Shown here in pieces: positions 35,673-47,180 of a DNA stretch of 64,000 bases (positions within the stretch are counted from its first letter, which is position 1; each line of letters opens with the position of its first letter). Source of the DNA: Hymenopus coronatus. Taxonomy: Eukaryota; Arthropoda; Insecta; Mantodea; Hymenopodidae. The position numbers and the translations under genes were made by a program. The notes under the pieces are model-generated. The model was not told where the DNA came from. It saw only the letters and a program-made list of their open reading frames with translations, and did no database searches. The stretch spans positions 402,865,632-402,929,631 of the forward strand of contig CM060900.1 in assembly GCA_030762935.1 (NCBI GenBank), written 5' to 3'.

Positions 35673-38264
35673 CTCGACTTCTCTAGGTTTCCATTAAGTG
35701 GCAGTTGGCCCACTATGACTTTCAATTATTCTTATTACTTGCTTCTTTGTAAGTATAAGGGAAATAAGGAATAGGCTAAAGCAATAGTCAAAACCTTTAA
35801 AAGCCAGTCTAAATTCGGTTCCCTTTGCTTGTCAGAAGTAAACAAAAAGATGAAAAGAAACATTACTTCCCATTTGAGAAAAGTTTAAGTAGCTTAAAAC
35901 TGAAACAGATAACATGCAATATCTTGTAAACAGCTAACTCTACAAAAACAAAACTCTATGCCACATAATATACAAGGTTGGTATTTAACTGACTTTTCAT
36001 TTTTTAGTTATGCTGTATATATGTACCTCCACATGTGCGCACACACACACATACACAGACCTTATTCTAAAAATGCTTCTTTTTTATTCAGAGGATGCTC
36101 AGTATCAAATTTTGGAGGTATATTATACCTTTTCTATCTTTTATGTCCATTGTACACATATGCTAGAGAAGGTTATCATATTTTTTGTGTACATATACAA
36201 AACTATCAAATTCTGCAACCTCTAAATGTTATCCAATCTTCTTGAAATTTGGCATATATTACTTTTACATCACCTGAGACTTTGGGCATAAGCAAAGTAC
36301 AAAAATGTTATATTTTATTTTATGCCTTACAAAATGAAACACACCACTAAATAATGTAGTAATAAATTTAAGTGTGTGTTTCTGTATATATAAAAAAATG
36401 AACATTTGTTTCCTCAGCTTCTGGCAGACAACAAGGGGACTTCTTTCCTACATCAGTGATCATCAAATGGAGTTCATGGTTTGAAAATCTTTTTATCCCA
36501 CCAAATCAAACATGAACAAGATTTAAAGCGCTGCTAGGCTCCTTAAGAAGGAACATGGCATGTGGATAGTTAAACTTCTTACAAAGCTGGAAGGTTCAAG
36601 CTATCCTGTAGTTCAAATTTTTTATGGAGAGCTTCAAAGATTTAACATTAAATACTGAACTGTAAACACAAACACGCTCCCGACCTTGTAAGTAACAGAT
36701 ACAGCAAGGTCTAACATTAAACAAGAGTGTAAGTGTGAGCCAAAGCTTTGAAAATGTAAGGCAGGATTTTATTTTATCTATTTTTTTATGCAATGAGATT
36801 AAATAAAATGACTGCTAATAGATCAGCTAGTGTTAAATCAACTGTTATGAAGTTATAAAAAATGGCTTGGTTCCAGCATAGTTACTGTAACAGACATGAC
36901 TCCTGGTTCGCTAAAAAAAAAAAAAAAAAAAAAAATGGTGAATGAATCACTTCCTTATTGGTTCTGTATGTAAACTTTTGAGTTACCCTGCTCTTCATGC
37001 TATAAAGTAGGAGTCACCACCTGCTTGCTCATTGAATTAAGCAGAGAATGCCCCTTAAAAACTGCCAATTGTGCAGTGGTTGATTAAGCATGGAAATCAG
37101 GAACAGATAATTCCTTCAGTTCAGTGGTAGTATGCAACATTGAGTTTTCAATAAGTAATCCACCTTTTATAGGTCAACTTCTATCATGAATGAGAGTCGG
37201 GTTGTATCTAAACATTAGGGTTTGTTGTATTATCTCCTATCTCTTTTTAGTTAAAAAGTCCTGTCATTTATTTGGAGACAGTAGTTTGTGAACCAAATTT
37301 TCTTTACAAAGATCACATTTGGATTTATCAAAGCTTTTCATATGTTAATATGTCTATTGTGGTTTCACGATTGGTTGCAAAAATAATGAGAATTATTATA
37401 GTATTAACATAATAAAACAACAAGCTCCTTAACTCGGTCAATATCATTACAATAGTATTGCAATACTTAAGAGTATAAGAATTTTGTAATCAAAAACTTT
37501 CAATTTTATAGCAGTGAATATGAACATGTACTTGGTAATTGGTACCTAACACAATTCTAAAGAAGTGTCATCTCCTTGGTAAGGGTCATATACACTGCAT
37601 AGGTTGCATAATGATGCTGGAAATTGAAATTTCTGATTGAGTGCAAAATTTTGTTGCAAACTTAACACTTATTCTCCATTTTCTATAGATAAGAAAGATT
37701 CCTCCTAGGCAGGCATAAATGTAGGTCTCGATGGCCTCTGTTGAATTACTCTCTGCTCCCAAATTTATAAACTGACACACAAGATCATTCACTGCTTTCA
37801 GTCATGCTTACTCACTGGATGTACAGAACAAGGCTGCTTGCTCTAGCTTACAATTAAGCGAATTGGTGATCCTGCTTTAAAGACTAGAATTTGTTCACCG
37901 AGCATCTTATAAGTAAAAGCTTATTTAAACATTTGTTGTGGGTTGTACTTTAAGGGTGTTTTAATTATTGTTGCTATTGTCTTGTTATGTTTCGATGAAA
38001 AGTCTGCCGAAAAATTCACTCTGGAACAAAAAATTGTTATGTATGATGCATAGATAAAACCTGAATTTAGTAGATCAGTGTGTAAACAATTTCAGGAGGG
38101 TTTTAGAGTGCTAAACTTCCAAGGGTAGTAGACAGTGTGCAGAGCATGCATAAGTTTGATCTGGTCTGGGCCATAAAATGGCCAATCTGTACTTGAAACA
38201 TTGAAGTCACCTTTTAAGTATATGATCTCAAGCATCTTATACTTGAAGGTTAATGCAATACTTG
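35673..38264. other. KDM5 intron, no gene seen
   Basis: AT-rich. A poly-A run of about 21 lies at 36914-36934. ORFs on both strands lack any family resemblance. Confidence 0.5.
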
Positions 38265-38360
38265 AATCAACTGAGGTGATTTGATGCACATCGCTCATTG
38301 ATGAGAGCATAGACGCAGAAAATTAAAGATCCATGGTTTCAATCCCAGCTGTGAAATTGA
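38265..38360 (+). repeat. tRNA-like B-box fragment
   Basis: GATCCATGGTTTCAATCCCA near 38330 resembles the B-box end of the tRNA-like repeat family at 63175-63245. The A-box half is poorly conserved. Confidence 0.4.
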
Positions 38361-38597
38361 ATTTTTCTAATCAATTTAATTATACTTGTAGCATCTTTTG
38401 CCTGATAATGCTGATACCGAAATTGTGCTTTTATGGAGGTGATCAAACATACTTTTCTTAATTGTCAAAGGAAAGAAGAGGAACATGATACGTAGAAAAA
38501 GAATAGATGTCCCGACAAATATTTGAATATCTAACTTTAAAGAATTTAATAAGTAAACTTTGCACAGCACGCAATATTACATTTTTAACCCAACTAC

Positions 38598-38774
38598 CTT
38601 TCTTATGGTTTCCCTTTGGCTCCTCTTCTCCTTGTTCTTTTTGTTTCTTTCATCCATCTCTTTCAGCTGCTTTGTTCTGGCTTTCTTGACTAACTGTTCT
38701 TGATCAAATTTCCTCAACTTTTTTGGTTCCTTTCTTGCTGGTAAGTCTATTTCTACCTCTTCAAACTCCATATC
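38598..38774 (-). CDS. Kdm5: KDM5/Lid, third-from-last exon in window
   Basis: A 177-nt exon (59 codons, phase 0 both sides) with acceptor TTAATAG before 38774 and donor GTAG from 38597. It encodes DMEFEEVEIDLPARKEPKKL, then RKFDQEQLVKKARTKQLKEM, then a very Lys-rich stretch ending ETIRK, which runs in frame into SKRKAD of the next exon. Charged low-complexity linkers of this kind precede PHD3 in insect KDM5 proteins. Assignment rests mainly on splice compatibility, the coding-quality frame and position. Alone it is not diagnostic. Apparent read-through past the donor (VVGLKM) is intron. Confidence 0.82.
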
Positions 38775-39305
38775 CTATTAACAAAAATAAAAGCAATTAC
38801 TCCAGTATTTGTCCAAACTAACCTGTTGAAAATACCAATTGAATTAGTCAGTTGTAAAAGACCAAAAACTGAAAAGTTTCAAAAGTAAATTGTTGGTTTT
38901 TAAGAACTCTTTTTTTATGTTCATTAATTACTCACTAGCTAGACTGAGAAATTTTATTCAGTTAGGCATGAGAAGTCCATAATTGTAAAGGAGATGTGGC
39001 CTTTTCCAGTGATATTGTATTTAAATTTTTATACAAACTATCTTATTATAAAATTCCTGTTTGTAAATATAATTTACAGATACACAGATTTATTCATAAT
39101 GTGTATGTTTGAAGACAAGCCAACAAACGGGACAGTTTATTGCTGATGAAATTAAAATAGTGAAAAACATTACAACATATTGTGAAACTAAATCTCCTCT
39201 ACACATCTTTAAAAAGTGGGCCTTAAAAATATCATTTTGTGGAATTCTTGTTTGTCAACAGGAACAACACTTTCAAATGTTAGCCATTTTTTGTGATTAA
39301 TTATA
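38775..39305. other. Intron upstream of KDM5 exon, no gene seen
   Basis: AT-rich. The short plus ORF at 39109-39300 has no recognisable similarity. Confidence 0.5.
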
Positions 39306-39476
39306 GCCCAATATTATTCATATTCATATTCATTTATTTCATCCTTCAGATCATGTATACATGATATGGACTCGTCAATAAGTTACATAGGAATATAACA
39401 ATAAGTTAAAAGACACACACACATACACATATGCATACAGCATTTAGGGTCACCACACATATCCATACTGCCTTAA

Positions 39477-42400
39477 TTAGTAAGACTTATTTACATATGA
39501 ATAAAATGCATTCTCTAATAGGTACAATTTGAGTTTTTTCTTAAACAGATTTACATTTTCAATATTTTTTATATTAAGGGGTAGCCTATTATACAGTTTT
39601 ATTCCATTATGATTTACACTGTTTTTGGCTAGATTCGTTCTGCAATATTGCACATGTAGATTTCCTTTCTGCCTTGTACTATGATAATGAATCTCTTGGT
39701 TATCTGGTAACTGATGCCTTATTCATCTGATATGATGGATAACTCCTAATATATACATACTTGGTGCAGTCATAATCCTTAACCTTTCGAACAGTTCCCT
39801 GCACGGAGATCTACTTGATTCGCCAGTCATTATTCTTATGGCCCGCTTTTGCAACCGAAAAACTTTTTCAGATTCTGTTGATGCCCCCCAGAACATTATT
39901 CCATACCTTATATGACTATGGATGTATGCAAAATAAGCACTTCTAAAAAATTGCACACTTGTCACTCTTTTCAATGTACTCAATATATAACATCCCACAC
40001 TTAGTTTCTTGGTTAGTATATTTATATGTGTCCCCCATTTAAGATCGTCTGTAATAATTATCCCCAGAAATTTAGTTTGATCTTCATATTTTATGATTTC
40101 ATTGTCTATTTTTATTTGCGGTTTTGCCACATTTCTATGATGACTCGAATGAAAACTCATAGCAACAGTTTTTTGTGTATTTAATAGCAGTCTATTTACC
40201 TCAAACCAGTATATCAATTTCCTTATATCCCCATTTACTTTTTTCTGAAGATCTCTGTCATTGTTTGCTTTTAGCAGCAGGTTTGTATCATCAGCAAATA
40301 ACACCACTTCAGACTCCTGGACACATAATGGGAGATCATTTACATAAATCAAGAAAAGAAGAGGCCCCAATATAGATCCCTGTGGTACCCCCTGTCCTAC
40401 CTTCCTCTGCGTAGATTGACATCTTTCTATACTGAGATGTTCTTTATTCAGGTTGCTAATTTCTACTACTTGAGATCAATTCGATAGGTAAGATTTAAAC
40501 CATGCATTTGCTATTCCTCTAATACCATACACCTCTAACTTTCTCAGTAGTATATCATGATCAATCACATCATATGCCTTCGTTAGATCAAGGAACAAAC
40601 CTATTTATTTCCCTTTCTTTTCAATAGCAGCAATAATTTTTTCAACTAGGGCGCAAACTGCCGATTCAGTAGATTTTTCTCGCCTAAAACCATGTTGTGT
40701 ATCTGTGAGAATTTTATTTTTCTCTAAAAAATTACTAATTCTATTGAACATTAGCTTCTCCAAAATCTTGGAGAATGCTGATAGCATAGAAATTGGTCTG
40801 TAATTTTGTAACACATCTTGGGGTCCCTTTTTATGGAGGGGCCTAACTTTAGCTGTTTTTAATTTATCTGGGAAAACTCCTGTCTCAAAGGAGGTATTAT
40901 AGATATTCAGTAATGGTTTTGCTATTTCCTCTACACAAACCTTTATTACTAGATCAGGAATCTCGTCTAGACCTGCTGAGAGCTTGCTTTTCAGCCCTTT
41001 TGCTGCCCTTATCAGTTCCTGCTCATTTATAGGTTTAATAAATACTGAATTCATGCATCTTTTAACCTTACTGTTTTCTCTTGCTTTTTTAACCCCTGTG
41101 TCATATTTATCTCTTACTAGTTTATTTGGACCCTCAACAAAATATGTATTAAACAATTCAGCTATTTTAACTGGATCTTTGATTTTTTGCCCTTCATGCA
41201 TCAATTCAAATTGGTTTATGCACAAATTTCTTTTCCCGGTTTCCTTATTGATTACTTCCCAGATTGCCTTACTTTGGTTTGTTGCTCTTTGAATATATTT
41301 ATCATTTTCCAGTTTTTTTGCATCCCTAATAACTTTCCTGTATACTTTTTTATATTTATTTATATAACTTAAGTTTTCCCTTGACACCTTTCCCCTTTTT
41401 TCCAACATTGATAGGAATTTGACTCTCTGTGAGGATACTTTTATACCTTTGGTCACCCACCCTTTTTGGTTTTTGTTCTTTATACTAACCTGTTTCAGTG
41501 GAAATGCTATATTAAAATTGTGATGAACTGTTTCTATTAGCTTATCAAATTTTGCATGTACATCCTTTTCTTCATAAATGTCATGCCAACTTTCTTTGCT
41601 TAATAGGTATTTAAATTGCTTTTGATTTTCTTCATTAAAATGCCTTTTACTGCTTGTTATTCTACTTTTGTTCAATGACTGACTTGATACTTTTAGGATT
41701 TGCGCTTTGTGATCCGAGATACCCGTTTCCATTACCTGCGCCGGCTGATCATAGTTCATATTTGTAGCTAACACATCAATAAGTGACACCGAGTTTTTTG
41801 ATATTCTAGTGGGAACCTGTACTGTATTAATTATGTTGAAAACCCTGAATAAATTTTCTATTTCCATGCTTTTTTGGCTTTGCTGCAGTAAGTTAATGTT
41901 CCAATCCCCACACACGACAACATTTTTATACTTTTTTGTTAACTTCTGCAGTAGCTCATCTAATTTTTTTATGAATGTATTGAAGTCACTATCAGGTGTC
42001 CTGTAAATGCATGCTATTACTGTTTGAGTTTTTGTTATCTCAGTGACTGAGAGCTCGAAATGTTTTTCTACACTTAAATACTGCAATTCTTTTACATCTT
42101 TCACTTCTATTTCTACATGAACAAATATCCCTGATCCTCCATGCATATATTTGTCCCTAATAAATACTGATGATAGTTTAAAATTGGCTATATTTACACA
42201 ATTTACATTCTGCCCACTGAGCCAGTGTTCAGTGAGACATAGTACCTGTACATTCATTTCCTCCGATGCCATTAGTACCTCTAATTCAGTTACTTTGTTA
42301 CTTAAGCTTTGAACATTTAAATGGCAGATTTTTAAACAATTTTTCTTACCTGTCTGAAATGTTTTGCATGCTATTGTCCGCTTTTTTTCTTCCCCTCCCC

Positions 42401-42532
42401 TTTTCCTACTAATGGTATCAAGTTGAGTACAAGCCTTTTGGGGCTCTGTAGTGATTTCCTTACCTTCTATGTTTGCCAGATAACCATAGACTCCATTTTT
42501 TTCAACACCGCTCACTACACAATTTGGTTTTT
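39477..42532 (-). pseudogene. LINE A ORF2: endonuclease and reverse transcriptase, three premature stops
   Basis: Endonuclease motifs in order: CHLNVQSL (Asn), CLTEHWL (Glu), VVCGDWNINLL (Asp/Asn), VSLIDVLATN, GISDHKAQIL (final Asp-His). RT motifs: [34 protein letters not shown] (region A Asp), QGVPQGSILGPLLFLIYVND, LFADDTNLL (catalytic FADD), KTVAMSF and KFLGIIITDDLKWGTHI. A C-terminal tail reads LFKKKLKLYLLENAFYS. It ends at TAA 39477-39479. Premature stops are TAA 40605-40607, TGA 40476-40478 and TGA 39723-39725, all in one continuous frame. No ATG precedes the first catalytic Asn, so translation must enter from ORF1. The enzyme would nick target DNA and prime reverse transcription there. 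Confidence 0.92.
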
Positions 42533-42533
42533 T
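42447..42533 (-). promoter_or_regulatory. Candidate -1 ribosomal frameshift signal joining ORF1 to ORF2
   Basis: Heptamer A_AAA_AAC (42533-42527) is in the ORF1 frame (CAA AAA AAC). A -1 slip enters CCA AAT TGT GTA GTG, which is exactly the ORF2 frame, 10 nt before the ORF1 stop. A 7-nt spacer (42526-42520) follows. Then TGTAGTGA (42519-42512) can pair perfectly with TCACTACA (42454-42447). Within that loop TCTATG (42490-42485) pairs with CATAGA (42471-42466). The heptamer type and spacing match known -1 signals such as that of MMTV gag-pro. Function is inferred only. Confidence 0.6.
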
Positions 42534-43186
42534 TGCCTGAGATGGCTTACAACCCTACCTAACAACCTGCCAAATTTACTCACCCCCCTTCTGTTCAAAT
42601 GTAATCCATCACGACCCAAGTCATAGTCTCTAATCCATGCATTTCCATCCACATACATACAGTCATGTTCACTGCATAACCATTCAAGCACTGAGTTTAT
42701 AGCGTCTATGAAGCGATCATCTTCATCTCTGCGGCGTAAAATAGCACTAACACAAATCCTGGCTCGTGGAAAGAGTTCCTTTGTGGTTTTCACCAGCTGT
42801 AACGTTTCTCGCATATCATCAGGCGTGTCTGCGCTGCGTACGTTGTTGGTGCCCGCGTGTATAACTATGTTGTCCGGGTCATCTCTGTTTTCCTGTAGTT
42901 TCTTTTCAATATGCTGTAGCCTGGCTCCTGGGAAACAATACACTATGATGTCTTCGTCCACATATTCACTAGTATGACGTACTAATGAGTCCCCTATAAT
43001 TATAGCTGATCTTTTCTCGAACACGTGTTCACCCACATTTTTAGTTTTGCTCGGCGTGCTTTCCTGCTGGCTTCCATCTTCAGAATGCACCGTTTCTTCT
43101 GTGTCGGCTTGGTTTTGTGCTGCTGGGTTCGTTATATAGTTCGTAGTATATGATATTAAGGTTAACTTAAGGTAAGTGTTTAATAA
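42515..43186 (-). CDS. LINE A ORF1: SGNH/GDSL-type hydrolase
   Basis: Open from about 43186 to TAG 42515-42517. It carries all SGNH landmarks: AIIIGDSLVRH (block I, Ser), the HAGTNNV block (Gly and Asn region) and GRDGLHLNRRG (block V Asp-x-x-His). The N-terminal part is Gln/Thr-rich. No ATG lies upstream of the domain, so the true start has been lost by 5' truncation (a GTG at 43090-43088 is the only near-start). SGNH ORF1 proteins in CR1-like elements resemble esterases, though substrate and role are unproven. Its end overlaps ORF2 at a potential -1 frameshift signal. Confidence 0.85.
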   Translation of the reverse strand, partial: LLNTYLKLTLISYTTNYITNPAAQNQADTEETVHSEDGSQQESTPSKTKNVGEHVFEKRSAIIIGDSLVRHTSEYVDEDIIVYCFPGARLQHIEKKLQENRDDPDNIVIHAGTNNVRSADTPDDMRETLQLVKTTKELFPRARICVSAILRRRDEDDRFIDAINSVLEWLCSEHDCMYVDGNAWIRDYDLGRDGLHLNRRGVSKFGRLLGRVVSHLRQKNQIV

Positions 43187-43190
43187 TTCT

Positions 43191-44859
43191 TAAAAACTAC
43201 TATTGCGTGCATGATGATTCAGCTTTTCATTTTGATACAAATTTACTAACTTGGTTCACATGAACTCTTCCTCATATTTTGGCTTTCTTTATCACTTCAC
43301 TTTTTAACTCCTCCTTTATTTGTCTCTTATGGCATTCAATATCATTAATGGTATCACTTGTATTTTATTATTTTTTAATAATCATAATTAACTTAACATA
43401 TTTTCCTTGTAATAAATTAATGCAATTCAAAATGGCCAGTACAAAAGCATTTGAAACATACAGAAACTTGCAGTTGATTGCTAGTTGACAAGTGGCAATG
43501 TATGATGGTAATGGGAGATACTATTAACAATAGAACTTTAAAGGACCTGTTCTCTGGAGATATGGCCATTTTGAATGCACTGTGATTTGGCTAATTACTA
43601 AAATTAAAAATACCTGCAATATCAACACATACATTCAGAGAAATTTCATTGGAAAGCTTGAGTTATTAGTGTATGTAGATCTACAAAATCCCAGATAGAG
43701 TTATTGCTACTGCTGAATATCCCTTTTCTTGTAAGCATTGCCTGCTATAGTGTAATACCAAAGCATGAATGTGATTGCAAACTCCAATTTGCAAACTCCA
43801 CTCAATATGAAAAAATCCATTGGCTGCAAAGTCATGATAGGGGCACAGTTGATCTCTAAACTGTTGAATGGGTTATGTTGACACATGCAATATGACAACT
43901 ACTGAGGGATGTCAGAAACTACAATTAACTCTCTTATTCATATCAGGAGTTTGAATACTTCTTTTGTACCCCGTATCATTAATACTAATACAGGACCTGA
44001 AAGGTTCACATTTCTTGAGTATGTATGTAAATGGCAACCATAACCTAGCTGAGACTGAAATTTCTTCAATTTCCCTGTCAATCTCCTCTTTCTTTTTCCT
44101 TTTATTATAACAGCCTCAATTGGCCATCTGTTTTTTCCTCTCATTTCCTTTTCAACTTCTTCTCTCTTCTTTAATTTTTCTCCCTCATTTCTTCTGACAA
44201 GTAAGTGGTAAGCAGACTGGTGGCCGGTTTTACCTATCTTCCTTATTGTATTAATGTTCATAAAGATTTATTTATTCAGTTACTGCATTACATTTAGCAT
44301 TGTTAGGATAACATTGTCATTAAATTATTCATTAATTTAAATGCTAAAAATAGCATCTTTGAATTGGAAAAGCCAAGTTATTTGCATTTAGCATGACAGA
44401 AGTTGAACTTATGTATTTAGAATATCATGAAGAGAGTGTGCTAATTTCAAGTACTTAGGCACCTCAAAATCATAATTTTTAAGTTCTAGAAGTAAAAAGA
44501 TTTCATAAGAGATATTGTTTAAATAAATGTGTATTTAGCTGGTTTGTTATTAGAGCAAGTTGAGGAGAGGTTGGAATACATGAAAGATAGAAATTACCCT
44601 CTCACACCAATTCAGTTACTGTGGCATTGCATTTTTACCTCACAGGAACTAATCACATATTTATTGGTGATTACTTATTAATGGTGTGTCAAAGGTTTCA
44701 ATCTTAAAGGATGTTAAACAATTTCAGGCATCTTGCATCTCTGAAACCACAGTTTGTGAAATTTTTAACCAATGATTAAATTCAAATGTAATTAAAAATG
44801 TCTCTAACATTTCACAGTTTCATGGAGTCCCTGGACATTTTTTAGATTGCACTCATGAG
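43191..44859. other. No confirmed gene
   Basis: AT-rich. A minus-strand ORF (44261-43938) contains a basic stretch RNEGEKLKKREEVEKEMRGK after a CAG acceptor-like site (TTACTTGTCAG near 44200). It resembles no family I know and may be a LINE ORF1 relic. The rest shows nothing. Confidence 0.35.
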
Positions 44860-44868
44860 CCAATTATA

Positions 44869-45199
44869 GCGTGGCAGTAACATGGCTGCTTGACAAGCGG
44901 GAGACCTGGGTTCAATTCCCGGGACTGGCATGGGGAATTTTCCCCCACTGGGAGACCTGGTCCAGCCTCGTAAGGTCCTTGTGGGGCCAATTGAGGAGCA
45001 ACTTGATTGAGAAGTAGCAGCTCCAAATTGGGAAGATGGCATTAACTGTCCGGGAGGGACCTGAGGTTCTGATCATGTCTCACCCTCCAGCACTACACCC
45101 CATTCATAATACTTTCAGGCCGAGATGAGGGATGCAGTGGCCAGGTGGTAGGCCAAGGTCCATTGTGGACTGCCGTGCCATGGAGTTACGTTACATGTG
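44869..45199 (+). mobile_element. tRNA-derived SINE, about 330 bp
   Basis: The head (44869-44935) is tRNA-like: GCGTGGCAGTAACATGGCTG, then GACCTGGGTTCAATTCCCGG with a near-perfect B box. A SINE body follows (GGGGAATTTTCCCC, then CTCCAAATTGGGAAGATGGC, ending TTACGTTACATGTG). Flanks CCAATTATA (44860-44868) and CAAATTATA (45200-45208) agree at 8 of 9 positions and look like a target duplication. The antisense ORF at 44842-45042 is a SINE shadow. Confidence 0.85.
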
Positions 45200-45494
45200 C
45201 AAATTATATCCCCTGGTGTGGAATTTCAGTCAGGACAAGAATAAACACAATCATGGTGCATAGTACACTTTTTATTTATTCATTTTCTATTAATAAAATT
45301 TACTTCCAGTAGCTGTACATGAAACTTTCTGTTAATGTTGTGCTGATATAAATCACTAACAAAGTAAAACATAACCTAATCATAAATAAATATAAGTATT
45401 TAAAGTTTAGTTTTGCACCAACATTTGAACAGCAGTCACATTGTTCTTTCCACACAAAAAACTAATTGACCATAATAGTAGGCTATACTATGAA

Positions 45495-45700
45495 GCCCAG
45501 GACTTGAAAAGTACTTAAAACTTGTGACATTACTAATGGTAACTTACACCATTGGGGTATGTCATATAATTTGAGATCACCTTGTGGTTTACCGGGATAT
45601 ATGTGAGTTGGTTGAACTGTTTAATGCCATGCCGGCATGTTGCCATGGTAGCTCAGTGGTAGAGCAGCCATGTGTGTGTTTGATTGTCGACTATTATAAT
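45495..45700 (+). repeat. tRNA-like repeat family copy
   Basis: Contains GCCATGGTAGCTCAGTGGTA (A box) near 45643, preceded by the family body (TTTGAGATCACCTTGTGGTT near 45570). The B-box half is lost after about 45680. Same family as 26865-27400 and 63005-63263. Confidence 0.65.
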
Positions 45701-45709
45701 TATATCAAA

Positions 45710-46131
45710 CAAATACATTGTCGATAATAATTGAGAAGAATATGAATGAATGTGTCAAATCATGTTTGCAAATTCAAAGCCTTAGAATTAAGGAAAATTC
45801 AGTAATCAAGCAAGAAAGATAAAAATGCTAAGTTATTAAATGCATGTAGATTTTAATGAAATGATGGTTGATGGAACATCAAATTTATAATGAAAGCATT
45901 AAAATGAAAATATATGTTATCAAATTGTTTAGCAAAAATGTAACAAAGATTGGTTAAACAAGTGTGGGAATAGTCCTTCCTATTTGAAGGTCATGCTAGG
46001 GACATATCTGTGGGAGCTTGCTCTATCAAGGTCTTTTGCTGCTGCTTGCTCCACCATCTTCCTCATGGCAATGCTTGGCAGTGTACTGTGAATAAGGAAA
46101 TCAGGGTCCTTGCTGCTAAAAGTGAGCTCCT
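45710..46131. other. No gene seen
   Basis: AT-rich with a GC-richer patch near 46000-46130. No recognisable coding sequence. Confidence 0.4.
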
Positions 46132-47180
46132 GGAACATCGGTATAGTGGGACAGGCAGTACCTGACCCCCCTAGCTATAATCTTTTCACACTTATTTCAA
46201 AGTATAAGTAAACAAACCCTAAAGTATCAGCAAGAATAGAAGGCTTCAGATAACATGAGGATATGCATAAATTCGCAGCTTGGTAATCATTCACTTTTTA
46301 ATGTTTTCTATGTCTTATTTCTATATTTTACCTTACATCATAAACTTTGAACAATAATAGAGTAAACAAACAAAAAATTACTTTAATAGTTCAGCAGTTC
46401 TACCTATTCCGACCATAATTAAAGCAGGTCTAACTTGTCTTAAATTTAGGTTTTATAAATCATTCATTAAATGACTATTCAATATTTCATTTTTGCTTTA
46501 AACCTTTATGAGTCAAAGAGTGAAGAAAATGTTAAGCAACATATGCAAGTTAGAAAGTACAACAGAAATGAAACAGGCACTAACAATTCTGCATTACTAT
46601 AATAATGAAGTTAAGTTATTGTTAAACAATAGCTAACCACATTCATTGGGAATTAAAGTTGGCCATGATAATGGTAGTTCAACTAACTGTTGTTACTGTG
46701 CTCAACTAATGACAAAAAGCTGCGAGATTGCTAGTATGATTCATAATAAATTGATTATTAGTTATCAGGACATCGGTGTAGAGGGACAGGCAGTACCTGA
46801 CCCCCCTAGCTATAATCTTTTCACACACAGTTCAAAGCATAAGTAAACAAACCCTAAAGTATCCGCAAGAATAGAAGGCTTCAGATAACATAAGTATATG
46901 CATACATTCATAGCTTGGGAATCATTCACTTTTTAATGTTTTCTAAGTCTTATTTTTATATTTTACCTTACAATCAACAATCCGGGCAACAATTCTGCAT
47001 TACTATAGTAATGGAGTTAAGCTATTGTTAAACTGCTCCACATTCATTGTGGATTAAAGTTGACCATGACAATGGTAGCACCAATTCATGTTGTTACTGT
47101 GCTCAACTAACTGATAACAAAAAGCTGCGAGATTGCTTGTATGATTCATAATAAATAGATTATCAGTTATTATAAAGACA
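46132..47180. repeat. Tandem duplication, two diverged copies
   Basis: Copy 1 (46132-46765) and copy 2 (46766-47180) share long blocks in the same order. Both start with ACATCGGTRTAGNGGGACAGG and GCAGTACCTGACCCCCCTAG. Both have TTCAGATAACAT and ATCATTCACTTTTTAATG in the middle. Both end with CAACAATTCTGCATTACTAT-type sequence and AAAAGCTGCGAGATTGC. Copy 2 lacks about 200 bp. No coding sequence is evident. Confidence 0.88.

Larger units (their letters stand above)
39306..43190 (-). mobile_element. LINE A: near-intact CR1-like retrotransposon with SGNH ORF1
   Basis: On the minus strand it holds ORF1 (SGNH hydrolase, to 42515), an overlapping ORF2 (endonuclease plus reverse transcriptase, to 39477), a short 3' UTR, and a tail of repeated ATGAAT/TATGAA units near 39310-39340. 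ORF2 has three in-frame stops but no frameshift over about 1015 codons, so this is a young copy. The 5' end is truncated: ORF1 is open back to about 43186 without an ATG. It sits in KDM5 intron territory, in the same orientation as the gene. Confidence 0.9.

Noticed and set aside
38677..38774. Start codon at M in DMEFEE as the beginning of a separate small gene
   Set aside because: A splice acceptor lies right before it and the frame continues into KDM5 exons with compatible phases, so it is an internal exon.
40984..42006. Plus-strand ORFs opposite LINE A
   Set aside because: Shadows of the minus-strand ORF2, which carries the EN and RT motifs.
44842..45042. Minus-strand ORF with PGIEPRSPACQAAMLLPRYN
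   Set aside because: It is the antisense of the SINE tRNA-like head, a common false protein in databases.
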